Shown here piece after piece: positions 8,058-16,208 of a stretch of 40,136 nt of DNA. Every line of letters starts with the position of its first letter. The first letter of the stretch is position 1. Source of the DNA: CAYZNE01 sp964461035 (GTDB lineage Archaea; Nanobdellota; Nanobdellia; Woesearchaeales; CAYZNE01); contig CAYWRI010000014.1 of the NCBI GenBank assembly GCA_964461035.1, positions 1-40,136 on the forward strand, in the 5' to 3' direction. Made by a program: the position numbers and the translations under genes. Under the pieces are notes generated by a model that worked only from the letters and a program-made list of their open reading frames with translations, searched no databases and was not told the DNA's origin.

Positions 8058-8471
8058 ATGGAAAAATATTCAGTATATCGAATCTTAAGTATTATTTCTT
8101 TACTAGTTTTTATCGCAACTATTTGGATTTTGAAAGCGTTTCCTAAAAATCCTTTTGGATTAGGATTAGTATTTTTACTTTTAGTTTCAGTATCAGGAAT
8201 GGGTATATTCCAAATTAAATACTCTGAAGAAAGATATGGTAAAGCACCTCGTAACTTAAAATTTCTTGAAGACATGCCATCTTGGATTAATTATGTTGGT
8301 GCTATTGCATGTTTCCTTAGTGGATTTTTCTTTCTTTCTATTTCAATGACTGCATTTCTGGTAAATTTTAACTTAAACATATTATTTTTTGTTGCAATTG
8401 GTTTGTTCCTTGTTTATTTCGGTGTGCAAAATGTTAAAATTGCCAAAATGAAGAAAAACTCCTCTACTTAA
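8058..8471 (+). CDS. Four-helix membrane protein of unknown function
   Basis: 137 residues with four hydrophobic segments at about 9-27, 34-52, 76-98 and 106-124. A charged loop (KYSEERYGKAPRNLKFLEDM) lies between helices 2 and 3, and a Lys-rich tail follows helix 4. No family is recognised and there are no polar residues in the helices that suggest a transporter or enzyme. It has its own TATA-like CATATAAATA at 8028-8037, 26 nt before the ATG, so it is probably transcribed alone as a leaderless message. Confidence 0.6.
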   Translation: MEKYSVYRILSIISLLVFIATIWILKAFPKNPFGLGLVFLLLVSVSGMGIFQIKYSEERYGKAPRNLKFLEDMPSWINYVGAIACFLSGFFFLSISMTAFLVNFNLNILFFVAIGLFLVYFGVQNVKIAKMKKNSST

Positions 8472-8567
8472 ATACATACATAATAATTTATTCAACTTTG
8501 GAATTCTAGAAAATCTACGTTTTATAAAAAAGAAAATGTTTATAAATATTTTAATTTAAATTTTAAT

Positions 8568-8837
8568 ATGCCTAAATTAAATAAAAAAAAGCTGAATTGG
8601 ATTCTATATTATATTATTACTACCCTTCATTTAAGTATAATGTTTTATCCTTTAACACAGGATAGAATTTATCTTGGTTTGGGTTTGGCAATCATATTTT
8701 GTATTATTTGGCCTATGGCAATAATTTCTTTAGGTATTTTTAATTTATTATTTTTTAGAATGTTAAAAAAAAAGCAAAACAAACTTAAGCTAAAGATTTA
8801 TTCTAGTAAGTTAGATAGTCATCATATTCTTCAATGA
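8568..8837 (+). CDS. Small two-helix membrane protein
   Basis: 89 residues with two hydrophobic segments (about 11-29 and 35-62, the second possibly broken into two) between a Lys-rich start (PKLNKKKLNW) and a Lys-rich end (MLKKKQNKLKLKIYS). TATA box TTTATAAAT at 8539-8547 is 25 nt before the ATG, which supports expression. It ends 22 bases before the convergent aIF2-gamma gene. Function unknown. Confidence 0.5.
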   Translation: MPKLNKKKLNWILYYIITTLHLSIMFYPLTQDRIYLGLGLAIIFCIIWPMAIISLGIFNLLFFRMLKKKQNKLKLKIYSSKLDSHHILQ

Positions 8838-8859
8838 AAAATATTAGAAAAATAAATAA

Positions 8860-10281
8860 TTACTCAATCAAGCCATAACCGATAAGTCTGAAACGATTTC
8901 CTATTTTTCTAGAAATAGTAACTCTTGAGCCTTTAGCTGCACAAATAGGTAATTTGAGTTTACAGTCTATTTTGTTTTTTTGAAGTGAAGTAACAAAACC
9001 AACTGATGTTGCAGAATTAACATTCAACATTAAAACTTCATTCTTAGCTATGGGATTTACTTTAAGATCTTCAGATGAACCAACAACTCTTTCTAAAAGC
9101 TTAACATTAAGCGTTAAATTGTCCCATGCAGGAGGAATTTTATCAGGTAACCCTACAACATTTCCTGAAAGTGAATCAGAATTAACAATGCTTGGATCAA
9201 GATCAGTCATTATTGCCATTGACCCCCCAGGCATTACTATTTCAACAGGTTTTCCACCAGTAATTATGCTTTGAATTGTTGTAAAAATAGGACTTGAAAC
9301 TATTTGATTATTTTTTGTATATATTCTGCCAGGTCTTATTTCAACTCTTTCTCCTTTTTTTAATTGACCTTGTATTAGAGTTCCTCCTAAAATACCGCCA
9401 TTTAATTTACTTGGATGCATTCCAGGTTTATTTATATCAAAAGATCTTGCAACAAACATGATTGGGTCTTTTGAATTATCTCTTTTAGGAGTAAGAAAAT
9501 TATCTTGAATTGTCTTTATTAAAATATCAATATTCACTCCTCTTTTAGCACTTATTGGAATTATTGGAGCATTTTCAAAACTTGTTTTTTTAAGAAATTC
9601 TTTTATTTGAGCATGGTTTTCTAGAGCTTTTTCTTTTGTAACAACATCAATTTTATTTTGGACAACAATAATATTTTTTATTCCTGCTATTTCTAATGCT
9701 GTAAGATGTTCTCGAGTTTGTGGTTGTGGACATTCTTCATTAGCTGCAATAAGTAGTAATGCACCATCCATTATAGTGGTTCCTGCAAGCATTGTTGCCA
9801 TAAGACTCTCGTGTCCAGGAGCATCAACAAAACTTATTTTTCTTATTGGTTCTGTTGGAACCAAATGAATTGGACATATTTTCATAGTTGTCCAACAATC
9901 AGGATCTTCACATTCAGGGCATTTTCTTATTATTGTATCGGCATAGCCCAGTCTTATGGTTATTCCTCTTTTCAATTCTTCAGAATGAGTATCAGTCCAT
10001 TTTCCTGATAATTGCTCTGTTAAAGTTGTTTTACCATGATCAACGTGACCTACTAAACCAATATTTATTTCAGGTTGCCCAAATTCTATCAGATTATTAA
10101 CAATTGTATCTTTATCTTTCTTAATAGTTGTATTGATATCTTTTTTAACTACTTTACCTTTTGAAGTAGTATCTTTCTTAGTCTTTTTAGTAGTTGTAGA
10201 TTTCTTAGTTGTTGTTTTCTTTGTAGAAACCTTTTTAGTTGCTTTTTTCTTAGGTTCAGTCTCTTTCTTTTTATCAGTCAT
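8860..10281 (-). CDS. eif2g: Translation initiation factor aIF2 gamma subunit (GTPase)
   Basis: 473 residues. The GTPase domain starts near residue 72 with GHVDHGKT (78-85, P-loop), then the RGITIRLGYAD switch, DAPGH, NKID and SAK motifs. The insert CPECEDPDCW...C, a zinc knuckle, is specific to eIF2-gamma and separates it from EF-Tu and SelB. Domains II and III follow, with the RPG and GGSMAI signatures. The protein binds GTP and initiator Met-tRNA and delivers it to the small ribosomal subunit with the alpha and beta subunits. Odd feature: about 65 extra N-terminal residues, almost all Lys, Thr and Ser, where archaeal homologues usually start close to the P-loop. The start is supported by a minus-strand TATA (AATTTATAAAC, 10303-10313) about 27 nt upstream. 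Confidence 0.95.
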   Translation of the reverse strand: MTDKKKETEPKKKATKKVSTKKTTTKKSTTTKKTKKDTTSKGKVVKKDINTTIKKDKDTIVNNLIEFGQPEINIGLVGHVDHGKTTLTEQLSGKWTDTHSEELKRGITIRLGYADTIIRKCPECEDPDCWTTMKICPIHLVPTEPIRKISFVDAPGHESLMATMLAGTTIMDGALLLIAANEECPQPQTREHLTALEIAGIKNIIVVQNKIDVVTKEKALENHAQIKEFLKKTSFENAPIIPISAKRGVNIDILIKTIQDNFLTPKRDNSKDPIMFVARSFDINKPGMHPSKLNGGILGGTLIQGQLKKGERVEIRPGRIYTKNNQIVSSPIFTTIQSIITGGKPVEIVMPGGSMAIMTDLDPSIVNSDSLSGNVVGLPDKIPPAWDNLTLNVKLLERVVGSSEDLKVNPIAKNEVLMLNVNSATSVGFVTSLQKNKIDCKLKLPICAAKGSRVTISRKIGNRFRLIGYGLIE

Positions 10282-10302
10282 AACACTTGAGAAAGAAGTT
10301 TT

Positions 10303-10313
10303 GTTTATAAATT
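10303..10313 (-). promoter_or_regulatory. TATA box of the aIF2-gamma gene
   Basis: The minus strand carries AATTTATAAAC centred about 27 nt before the ATG at 10281. This placement supports the far-upstream ATG, so the Lys/Thr-rich extension is probably translated. Confidence 0.6.
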
Positions 10314-10372
10314 TAATGTATATACTAAATATAATAAATTAAGTAATTTAAACACCAAGAACATCAACATAC

Positions 10373-10408
10373 CACTAAAGAGTGATTAAAATATTGAAAA
10401 CTTTATAA
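10373..10408 (+). promoter_or_regulatory. Promoter with CACT-N4-AGTG inverted repeat upstream of TATA
   Basis: CACTAAAGAGTG at 10373-10384 is followed after 16 bases by CTTTATAA (10401-10408), centred 27 nt before ATG 10432. The downstream side, AGTGATTAA...AAAACTTTATAAAA, matches the promoter of the gene at 17951 almost base for base, so both may answer to one regulator. Confidence 0.55.
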
Positions 10409-10431
10409 AATTGTCTATTATTCAATTGTCT

Positions 10432-10707
10432 ATGGGTCTTAAAGTTAAATTAGAAAATACGACTTTTTATAGGTTTGCTAGAGTGGCACAAGCGGCATTT
10501 TTTACTTTTGAACCGGGGAAATACCTTTCGAGGAATGTTTGCGACCTTGGAAATTATAATTCAGCAATAGTAGAAAAAGATGATCTAGTAAATCCTCCTA
10601 AAGAAGAAATTGTTAAAGAGTTAAGGAAAATTTTAAGAGAAACAAATAATTTAAATTCAACTTATTCTTCGATAAGCATGCAACCTGAGACTGTTGTGAT
10701 TTGTTAG
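10432..10707 (+). CDS. N-terminal part of an unknown protein (frame broken at 10701-10707)
   Basis: 91 residues from ATG 10432, chosen over the upstream TTG at 10411 because the TATA box lies 27 nt before it. The sequence (MGLKVKLENTTFYRFARVAQ, later KYLSRNVCDLGNYNS) is not recognised. It ends at TAG 10705 after QPETVVIC, and the next frame (10701-11927) picks up with LVTLGAFTDEQLF and has no ATG near its start. This looks like one gene of about 500 codons split by a one-base frameshift, though an overlap with a TTG start is possible. Promoter and operator are shared in type with the 17951 gene. Confidence 0.55.
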   Translation: MGLKVKLENTTFYRFARVAQAAFFTFEPGKYLSRNVCDLGNYNSAIVEKDDLVNPPKEEIVKELRKILRETNNLNSTYSSISMQPETVVIC

Positions 10708-11927
10708 TTACATTAGGTGCATTTACAGATGAGCAATTATTTTCTCATTCAAAAAATCTTTTCTGTGTAGACATAGTAAATTCGGTATTGAAAGACATTA
10801 TTGATACTTCAAAATTAATAAAAAAACCTTTATCAGTTGTAGATCAATATGTTATTGCAGGAAAATACACCGGATTTAATTTTCTCGCAACAATTGTTTT
10901 ATTACATAATACTTTAAGAGCTGTTGCACGAAATAGGGATACAACAGTTTCAGATAAATTAGTATATTCAGTTGAGAAACAATTAGAAGTTAATAAGTCC
11001 ATTAGATCTTTTAGTGCAAATTTGAATCCAGAGAAAGATCGGCTTGGTGATACATACCATTTTTGGGCACAGTTTACAGGAGGAGTAATATCTAGTTCTT
11101 ATTTTGATGGGTCATTAATGGAACAAATGAAATCTCATATGGTTAAGATGATGTTTAATGTGATTCCTACTTTGATGAGGTTGCTTAAAAATAAAGTTTT
11201 TAATACTAATTTTCTATTTGGATTTCATGAAAAGATAGATCAATTAGGTTTTGAAGCTGGAACAGAACTATCTGCTTTAGATTATTTAACTATGCGAGAA
11301 GAAATTAAAATATCTAAGACAATTCGTGCTTTTGATAGAGAATACTCAAAATATGATAAGGACATTAATTTAATTGCTGAACATTATAGAATTTCAGATA
11401 ACATGATTAAATCAGTGATATTTGCTGAACATTATAGAAGGACTAATGCATCATTAGGTCAAATTTTTGAGAAAAGAGGTGCATCGACATATATTAAATC
11501 TAAACTTATTTCTTCATCGTGGGGTAGGTGTCTTATAAGTTGTTTAGGTGGTACCATTTCAGAGGGATTTGTTCACAAAAAAACAAAAAAACAGATTGAT
11601 AGTATGTATGGGCACAATTTGTGGGATGGTAAATCAGGTGAATTTGAAGATATTGCAAGGACAATCAAGGCTCATTTATCCTATTGGAAAGATAATAATT
11701 ATGATTTATATTCTGATGTTGTTAAAACCATAAAAACTGATGATGAGAGAATAGGCATAATTGCAACTTTGTTTAATATCTATGACTTTGGTAAAAGAAC
11801 ATCTCAACCTAATCCCCCTCCTTTAATTGGAGGTTTTAGATTATCCAATAGCAACTATGATTTTGGTGAATTAGCTATGAATTACGCAAAAATTAAATCT
11901 GGTTTGGCAGATAATTTTACTGAATAG
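10701..11927 (+). CDS. Unknown protein, probable continuation of the 10432 frame
   Basis: 408 codons counted from TTG 10701. There is no in-frame ATG until about 140 residues in, and no Shine-Dalgarno motif before the TTG, so independent translation is doubtful. The protein is mostly helical and soluble, with a conserved-looking DTYHFWAQFTGGVISSSYFD segment near residue 115, LSALDYLTMREE near 190, and a Gly/Ser stretch (SSSWGRCLISCLGGTISEGF) near 275. The end is PNPPPLIGGFRL. No catalytic motif is recognised. Joined to the 91-residue upstream part it would be a full gene under the operator-bearing promoter at 10373-10408. Confidence 0.6.
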   Translation: MLVTLGAFTDEQLFSHSKNLFCVDIVNSVLKDIIDTSKLIKKPLSVVDQYVIAGKYTGFNFLATIVLLHNTLRAVARNRDTTVSDKLVYSVEKQLEVNKSIRSFSANLNPEKDRLGDTYHFWAQFTGGVISSSYFDGSLMEQMKSHMVKMMFNVIPTLMRLLKNKVFNTNFLFGFHEKIDQLGFEAGTELSALDYLTMREEIKISKTIRAFDREYSKYDKDINLIAEHYRISDNMIKSVIFAEHYRRTNASLGQIFEKRGASTYIKSKLISSSWGRCLISCLGGTISEGFVHKKTKKQIDSMYGHNLWDGKSGEFEDIARTIKAHLSYWKDNNYDLYSDVVKTIKTDDERIGIIATLFNIYDFGKRTSQPNPPPLIGGFRLSNSNYDFGELAMNYAKIKSGLADNFTE

Positions 11928-11972
11928 TTATTTTTAATGTTTAATCTCATTCCACACACATTTACTCGTAAC

Positions 11973-12009
11973 CACTTGTAAAGAGTAAAAAAACAAAAGA
12001 TTTATAAAT
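11973..12009 (+). promoter_or_regulatory. Promoter of the 12031 gene with an upstream imperfect inverted repeat
   Basis: TATA box TTTATAAAT at 12001-12009 is centred 26 nt before the ATG. CACTTGTAAAGAGT at 11973-11986 is centred about 26 bp upstream of the TATA box, the same distance as the CACT...AGTG sites at 10373 and 17888, and shares TGTAAAG with the site before the serine hydrolase. Confidence 0.45.
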
Positions 12010-12030
12010 ATTAACAAGTATACCCTAATT

Positions 12031-13353
12031 ATGGCAGAAAATACATCAAAAATTGCAGAAAAAAATGAATTTTTACAAACAGGCAAAGTTTTTGTTTATT
12101 CAGGTTTAGGCTCTGCTCTGAAACAATCAGAAGAATCTCTACCTGAAAATTATGAATTCACAACGTTTTGGAAAGATATTTTTGTTAAAACTATAAACAA
12201 TATTATGAAGAAACCACTCAGATATGATTTACCTGAAGATTTTGATTTTACAAAACTTAAAATACTCAGAGATGAAAGAGTTAAAACAATGTTCTGGGAA
12301 AAACCATCTACTACAGCTAAATGGGTTCAGGGCGCTCCAAAGCGAATATTTTTTCAGAATCAAGAAATAACTAGTTATCTAAGAAAACTTCAGAAAAACT
12401 ATGAACCAATAACACCCTCAATATTTCATTCTCACTCAATATATAAAAAAAGAGTGACCATATTTAGTGGTCTCAGCGATATAATAGAAATGTTCTCGGG
12501 AGAATTTAAAAATGCACAAGAAGACGCAATAACGCATCTTGACAATGTTGCGAATAGAGTAATTAATTCATATAGAAATTTAAAGATTGTTGGAGCTAAA
12601 GTTGAGGGGTTTGGATATTTTAAACAACACATTGTACATTATGATGATAAGATCGGATTTGAAAACAATGAGTCTAAAGAAGAAGGAATCTACAAAGGGC
12701 TCACAGCTAATGGAAAAATAAAAATTGAATATGAGAATAAAGTAATTCTTGCAGATTCTAAAGATATTTTTCCAATTGATGAAAATGATTTCTATCCGTT
12801 ACATTTCACAGAAATCGATGAAACTTTTAAAGATGAAGAAATTGAAAGAGCTTTAGAAACTAATAACTTAACAAAAGAAGAATTAAGCAACATGATTAAT
12901 ATAAAAAATATGGCAAAGCAAAATAAGTTTGTTGAAGGCCAAGTACTAATTGATAATTTAAAAACATTATACTTTATTGGAGACAAAACACAAACTCTAG
13001 ATTATTACAGAAGCACTCCAAGACTTTACACAAATGATTCTTTCACTGCAAACATTAATGGTGAAGCAACCGAAGTAATTTACACAGGTAATATAAGTAA
13101 TGAAGGAATTGAAGTTATTCAAAGAAAAAATGGAGAAGATAGTAAATTACAGATAAAATTAAATGATATTGTATTGGAGTCCATTACCGAATTAGGTAAG
13201 CATCATGACCTACATGAAGCAAATTCAATTCCATATACATCACTTAAATTTAGTTTAGAAGAGTTTGAAAATATGGAAATTCTTTCTAATAAATGTCCTG
13301 GTGTTGGAGAAGTTCAATTACCATATGAACATTTAGAAGATAAAGCAGCATAA
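12031..13353 (+). CDS. Unknown protein, paralogue of the 17951 gene
   Basis: 440 residues, no signal peptide or membrane helix. It aligns along its length with the 418-residue protein at 17951: VFVYSGLGSALKQ against VLVYSNLDSALKQ near the start, a FVEGQVLIDN block near residue 310, and VQLPYEHLEDKAA against ISLPYETLNQRVA at the end. The first ~190 residues are helical; the second half has two beta-rich modules with the pattern Y-x-G-x4-G-x-I/L-x4-Y (YKGLTANGKIKIEY near 230, YTGNISNEGIEVI near 350), which resemble small SH3/KOW-type barrels. No catalytic residues are seen. The gene has its own leaderless promoter. Function unknown; a lineage-specific scaffold or nucleic-acid-binding protein is one possibility. 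Confidence 0.6.
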   Translation: MAENTSKIAEKNEFLQTGKVFVYSGLGSALKQSEESLPENYEFTTFWKDIFVKTINNIMKKPLRYDLPEDFDFTKLKILRDERVKTMFWEKPSTTAKWVQGAPKRIFFQNQEITSYLRKLQKNYEPITPSIFHSHSIYKKRVTIFSGLSDIIEMFSGEFKNAQEDAITHLDNVANRVINSYRNLKIVGAKVEGFGYFKQHIVHYDDKIGFENNESKEEGIYKGLTANGKIKIEYENKVILADSKDIFPIDENDFYPLHFTEIDETFKDEEIERALETNNLTKEELSNMINIKNMAKQNKFVEGQVLIDNLKTLYFIGDKTQTLDYYRSTPRLYTNDSFTANINGEATEVIYTGNISNEGIEVIQRKNGEDSKLQIKLNDIVLESITELGKHHDLHEANSIPYTSLKFSLEEFENMEILSNKCPGVGEVQLPYEHLEDKAA

Positions 13354-13465
13354 ATTGTTTATTTTTTCTAAAAATAAGGATGTTCGTATAGAATAAACAA
13401 GATTATTTAGAACTAAGTATTAACTATTCAAAATACTTTTAAATAGCTGAATTAATTGTTCTAGT

Positions 13466-13993
13466 ATGGATTTTAGAAATACTAATAAGAACGAAGTTGA
13501 ATCGATTTCTGGAAAAGCAGAGTATTTAATAAAATTGCACGATGCAAATCACAAAATAAAGAATGCAGACTATCTTTTAACAACAACTTTCAAAGCATTT
13601 AAAGAGCCCAAAATCCTAATAAATGTTCTCAAAAACATTGACGAATCTTTTGATATGGCAATTTCCACAATCTGTTACAGAGATAGAGATCTTAAATTAG
13701 TTTCAAAATTTCATGATTCTTCAATTAGCAGATTAAATTTGTTTAAACAAAAATTAGCGCCAAAATATGGTTTTGATGAAAAACTAATAAAAATCATATC
13801 TGAAATTAGAGAATTACTTGAACAACACAAAACAAGTCCTGTTGAATTTACTCGAAGAACAGAATTTATAATTTGCAATAATTCTTTTGGTATTAAAAAA
13901 ATAAATTATGAAAATACAAAACAATATCTTGAAATTGCTAAGAAATTCATATTTGATATTGAGAAAATAATCCAAACAAATAAAGTAAATTAA
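13466..13993 (+). CDS. Helical protein of unknown function
   Basis: 175 residues, predicted almost all helix, cytosolic. The middle part (DYLLTTTFKAFKEPKILINV, then LKNIDESFDMAISTICYRD) and the later LLEQHKTSPVEFTRRTEFII look like a conserved globular helical bundle, possibly HEPN-like in layout, but the catalytic R-x4-H of HEPN RNases is not present. TATA-like TTTTAAATA at 13437-13445 is 26 nt before the ATG. A six-T run follows the stop, as a terminator would, before the convergent gene at 14046. Function not recognised. Confidence 0.55.
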   Translation: MDFRNTNKNEVESISGKAEYLIKLHDANHKIKNADYLLTTTFKAFKEPKILINVLKNIDESFDMAISTICYRDRDLKLVSKFHDSSISRLNLFKQKLAPKYGFDEKLIKIISEIRELLEQHKTSPVEFTRRTEFIICNNSFGIKKINYENTKQYLEIAKKFIFDIEKIIQTNKVN

Positions 13994-13999
13994 TTTTTT
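13994..13999 (+). terminator. T-tract after the 13466 gene
   Basis: Six T residues directly follow the TAA stop, between two convergent genes. Position supports an archaeal-type terminator. Confidence 0.35.
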
Positions 14000-14045
14000 G
14001 TTCTTATTAATCTTAAAAAGTTAAGTGTCCGTATCAAAATCGGAA

Positions 14046-14465
14046 TTATAATAAAATAGTTCCATACATAATTAAGAAACCAAGAATTGCTCCTGCTAAA
14101 ACTTGTAATGGTGTGTGACCTTCTCTTTCAAGATGAATTTTATTAGATTCTTTTCTTGCTATTTTCTCAAGTATTTCTCTTTGTTTTTCTACCTCATATC
14201 TCAGTCCAAAAGAATCTCGGATTATGATAAGCCAAACTGCCAAAGCAAAGCTTGAAAAAATTGAAAATCCAGTATATACAAATACCGCAGTTGTTGCAGC
14301 AGTTATAAATGATGCATGTCCACTAGGCATTCCACCATCTTTTAGAAGTGTATTAAATTTTATTTTTTTTGCTTTAATACTTTCAGTTATGAACTTTATT
14401 AATTGAGGCAATAAAATTGCAACAAAAAGTGCAAGTATTGTTCTTGTAAATGAAAACTCCATCAT
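14046..14465 (-). CDS. Divergent PAP2-family (DUF212) membrane protein
   Basis: 139 residues. The family signature is clear: GGMPSGHASFITAATTA near residue 44, FALAVWLIIIRDSFGLRYEV near 75, and EREGHTPLQVLAGAILGF near the end. Three to four membrane helices surround these motifs. DUF212 proteins resemble phosphatidic-acid phosphatases, with a GMPSxH histidine and a GHT histidine likely in the active site; they may act on lipid or polyprenyl phosphates, but the substrate is not established. Its ATGATG start overlaps the TGA stop of a 30-codon gene that lies next to the promoter, so the two are probably translated together. Confidence 0.85.
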   Translation of the reverse strand: MMEFSFTRTILALFVAILLPQLIKFITESIKAKKIKFNTLLKDGGMPSGHASFITAATTAVFVYTGFSIFSSFALAVWLIIIRDSFGLRYEVEKQREILEKIARKESNKIHLEREGHTPLQVLAGAILGFLIMYGTILL

Positions 14466-14554
14466 ATTACCCTCAATAATAATAAGAACATTAAAAGAAT
14501 AACTAAAAAGGACATGTAAAGAGTTAGTATTTTTCCACGTTTTTTAAACTTCAT
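14462..14554 (-). CDS. 30-residue membrane peptide upstream of the DUF212 gene
   Basis: ATG at 14554 opens a 30-codon frame: a basic start (MKFKKRGKI) followed by one hydrophobic helix (LTLYMSFLVILLMFLLLLRV) and TGA overlapping the ATG of the DUF212 gene. A minus-strand TATA box (GCTTTATAAAATA, about 14574-14586) lies 26 nt before its ATG, so this small frame, not the DUF212 gene, begins the transcript. The position argues that it is translated; it may anchor or regulate the downstream protein, or simply couple its translation. Confidence 0.5.
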   Translation of the reverse strand: MKFKKRGKILTLYMSFLVILLMFLLLLRVI

Positions 14555-14573
14555 AATGATATTACTACTTCTT

Positions 14574-14586
14574 TATTTTATAAAGC
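14574..14586 (-). promoter_or_regulatory. TATA box for the small peptide/DUF212 pair
   Basis: GCTTTATAAAATA on the minus strand is centred about 26 nt before ATG 14554, the leaderless spacing used elsewhere in the window. Confidence 0.55.
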
Positions 14587-14618
14587 TTTCTGGAATTTTC
14601 TAAAATGATTCAATTAAA

Positions 14619-16085
14619 TTAATTTTTTACTTTCTTTATAATACCTGTTTCAGCATCTAATTCAACAATATCCTCATTCTTTAGAACTTTAGATGCAATT
14701 TTTGTTCCTATTATGCAAGGTTTGTTCATTTCTCTTGCAACAATTGCTGCATGACACGTGATTCCACCTTCATCAGTAATAAATCCTGCAGCTCTTTCCA
14801 TTGCAGTAACCATATTAGGTGTTGTCATTGAAGAAACAAGTATATCTCCTTTGTTAACATTTTTCAAATCAATATTTGTTTTAACTATTTTAACAGGACC
14901 TTTAGCAAATCCCTTATTTGCAATAGTTCCATGTATATTATCAAATTTATTTTCTAATGTTTCACAATATTTTGCTTTCAGTTCTTTAATAAGACTTTCA
15001 TCTGAAGTAAATATTACTTCATCTGACTTTATTGTTCCACAAAAGAAATTTTGTTTCCTTCTATTTATTTCTTCATTATTTACTTCTACTTGATTTATGA
15101 TTTCATCAGCTCTAAGGCACAATATTTCTTCAGTTGTTAAATTTCGTCTTTTTCCCATTTCTGTTAATAAATTTTTAATATCTATTATTGCTTTATTCAA
15201 ATAATCAGTTCTATATGTTCTGAAGTAAACAAGTTCTTTTGCCACATCAACTAAATCTTTTAATTTTTTATCCACATTAAGTTCTTTAAGTAAGTTTTTG
15301 CATGCAAATAATTTTTCTTTTTCATTTTGTTCTACAGAATTTAATTTATCTTGAAATGAATTTTTGAGCAAGGTTAATCTTTGAAATATGTCTTTTTCAG
15401 TCCATGTATTTCCTGATCCACCTCTTGCATTTATCCAACCAAATTCATCTACGTGATTAGATAGAAGCAACATTTCTTTTTCATTAAGATTTTCAAATTT
15501 TTTATCTAAATTTATTTTTGATGCAATTTTTAGTAAATTCCTCTGTTCTAAGATGGGTAAATTATATTTTATGGGAGAAGTTAGTATTGCTAAATCTTCA
15601 TCAATGTTTTCTCTATTTTTTAATATTTTTCTAAGTCTGGTTTCAATAGGGTGTTCCAGGAAAAAACCCACTAATGCCATTACAAATTTTCTGTAAATTT
15701 CTGTAAATTTTTTGAAATCAGATAATAACTCAATCAGGGTTTTGTTTTCATAATTTGTTTTTTTAATCTTTTTTGTTTGCTTTATTAATATTTCACCTGA
15801 TTTATAAATTCTTGAAAAGATTTCTTGAAAAATATTCTTAGTTTTATTATTTTCATACAAAGTATATATATTTTCACCATAGTCATAGCATTCAGGACCA
15901 TAATAAAATTCATTATCAACATAAATCTCTCTGATAAATGTATTTAACAAATAAAAGTCTTCATAATTTTCTTTTGCAAATGCTGTTTCAAAAAGATCAA
16001 TCATTAATACAACATATTTTCTAGTCATAAATAATTGTAACTTTTTTTCAACTTTCTGATTATTAGTTTTATTTTTCAGTTCCAT
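14619..16085 (-). CDS. Phosphohistidine swivel-domain protein (PEP-utilising enzyme family)
   Basis: 488 residues. The last ~90 residues are the mobile domain of PEP synthase/pyruvate phosphate dikinase: GTIANKGFAKGPVKIV, then DILVSSMTTPNMVTAMERAA and TDEGGITCHAAIVARE with the phospho-accepting H445. The front 390 residues are helical and show neither an ATP-grasp domain nor the TIM-barrel PEP-binding domain, so it is not a complete PEP synthase. Archaeal and bacterial proteins of this shape may need a separate ATP-binding partner; rifampicin phosphotransferase has the same swivel domain at its end but with an ATP-grasp domain. AAAGGA lies 7 nt before the ATG. What the histidine carries a phosphate to is unknown. 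Confidence 0.8.
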   Translation of the reverse strand: MELKNKTNNQKVEKKLQLFMTRKYVVLMIDLFETAFAKENYEDFYLLNTFIREIYVDNEFYYGPECYDYGENIYTLYENNKTKNIFQEIFSRIYKSGEILIKQTKKIKKTNYENKTLIELLSDFKKFTEIYRKFVMALVGFFLEHPIETRLRKILKNRENIDEDLAILTSPIKYNLPILEQRNLLKIASKINLDKKFENLNEKEMLLLSNHVDEFGWINARGGSGNTWTEKDIFQRLTLLKNSFQDKLNSVEQNEKEKLFACKNLLKELNVDKKLKDLVDVAKELVYFRTYRTDYLNKAIIDIKNLLTEMGKRRNLTTEEILCLRADEIINQVEVNNEEINRRKQNFFCGTIKSDEVIFTSDESLIKELKAKYCETLENKFDNIHGTIANKGFAKGPVKIVKTNIDLKNVNKGDILVSSMTTPNMVTAMERAAGFITDEGGITCHAAIVAREMNKPCIIGTKIASKVLKNEDIVELDAETGIIKKVKN

Positions 16086-16208
16086 AGTATGTCCTTTTTA
16101 ATATTATGATGAAAATAAAATAAAAATTGATTTTAGCTTTTTAAAATGTATCTATTTTACAATATAATCTCTTTTAACAAAATAAAATAAATAAAATAAA
16201 AATTGGTT

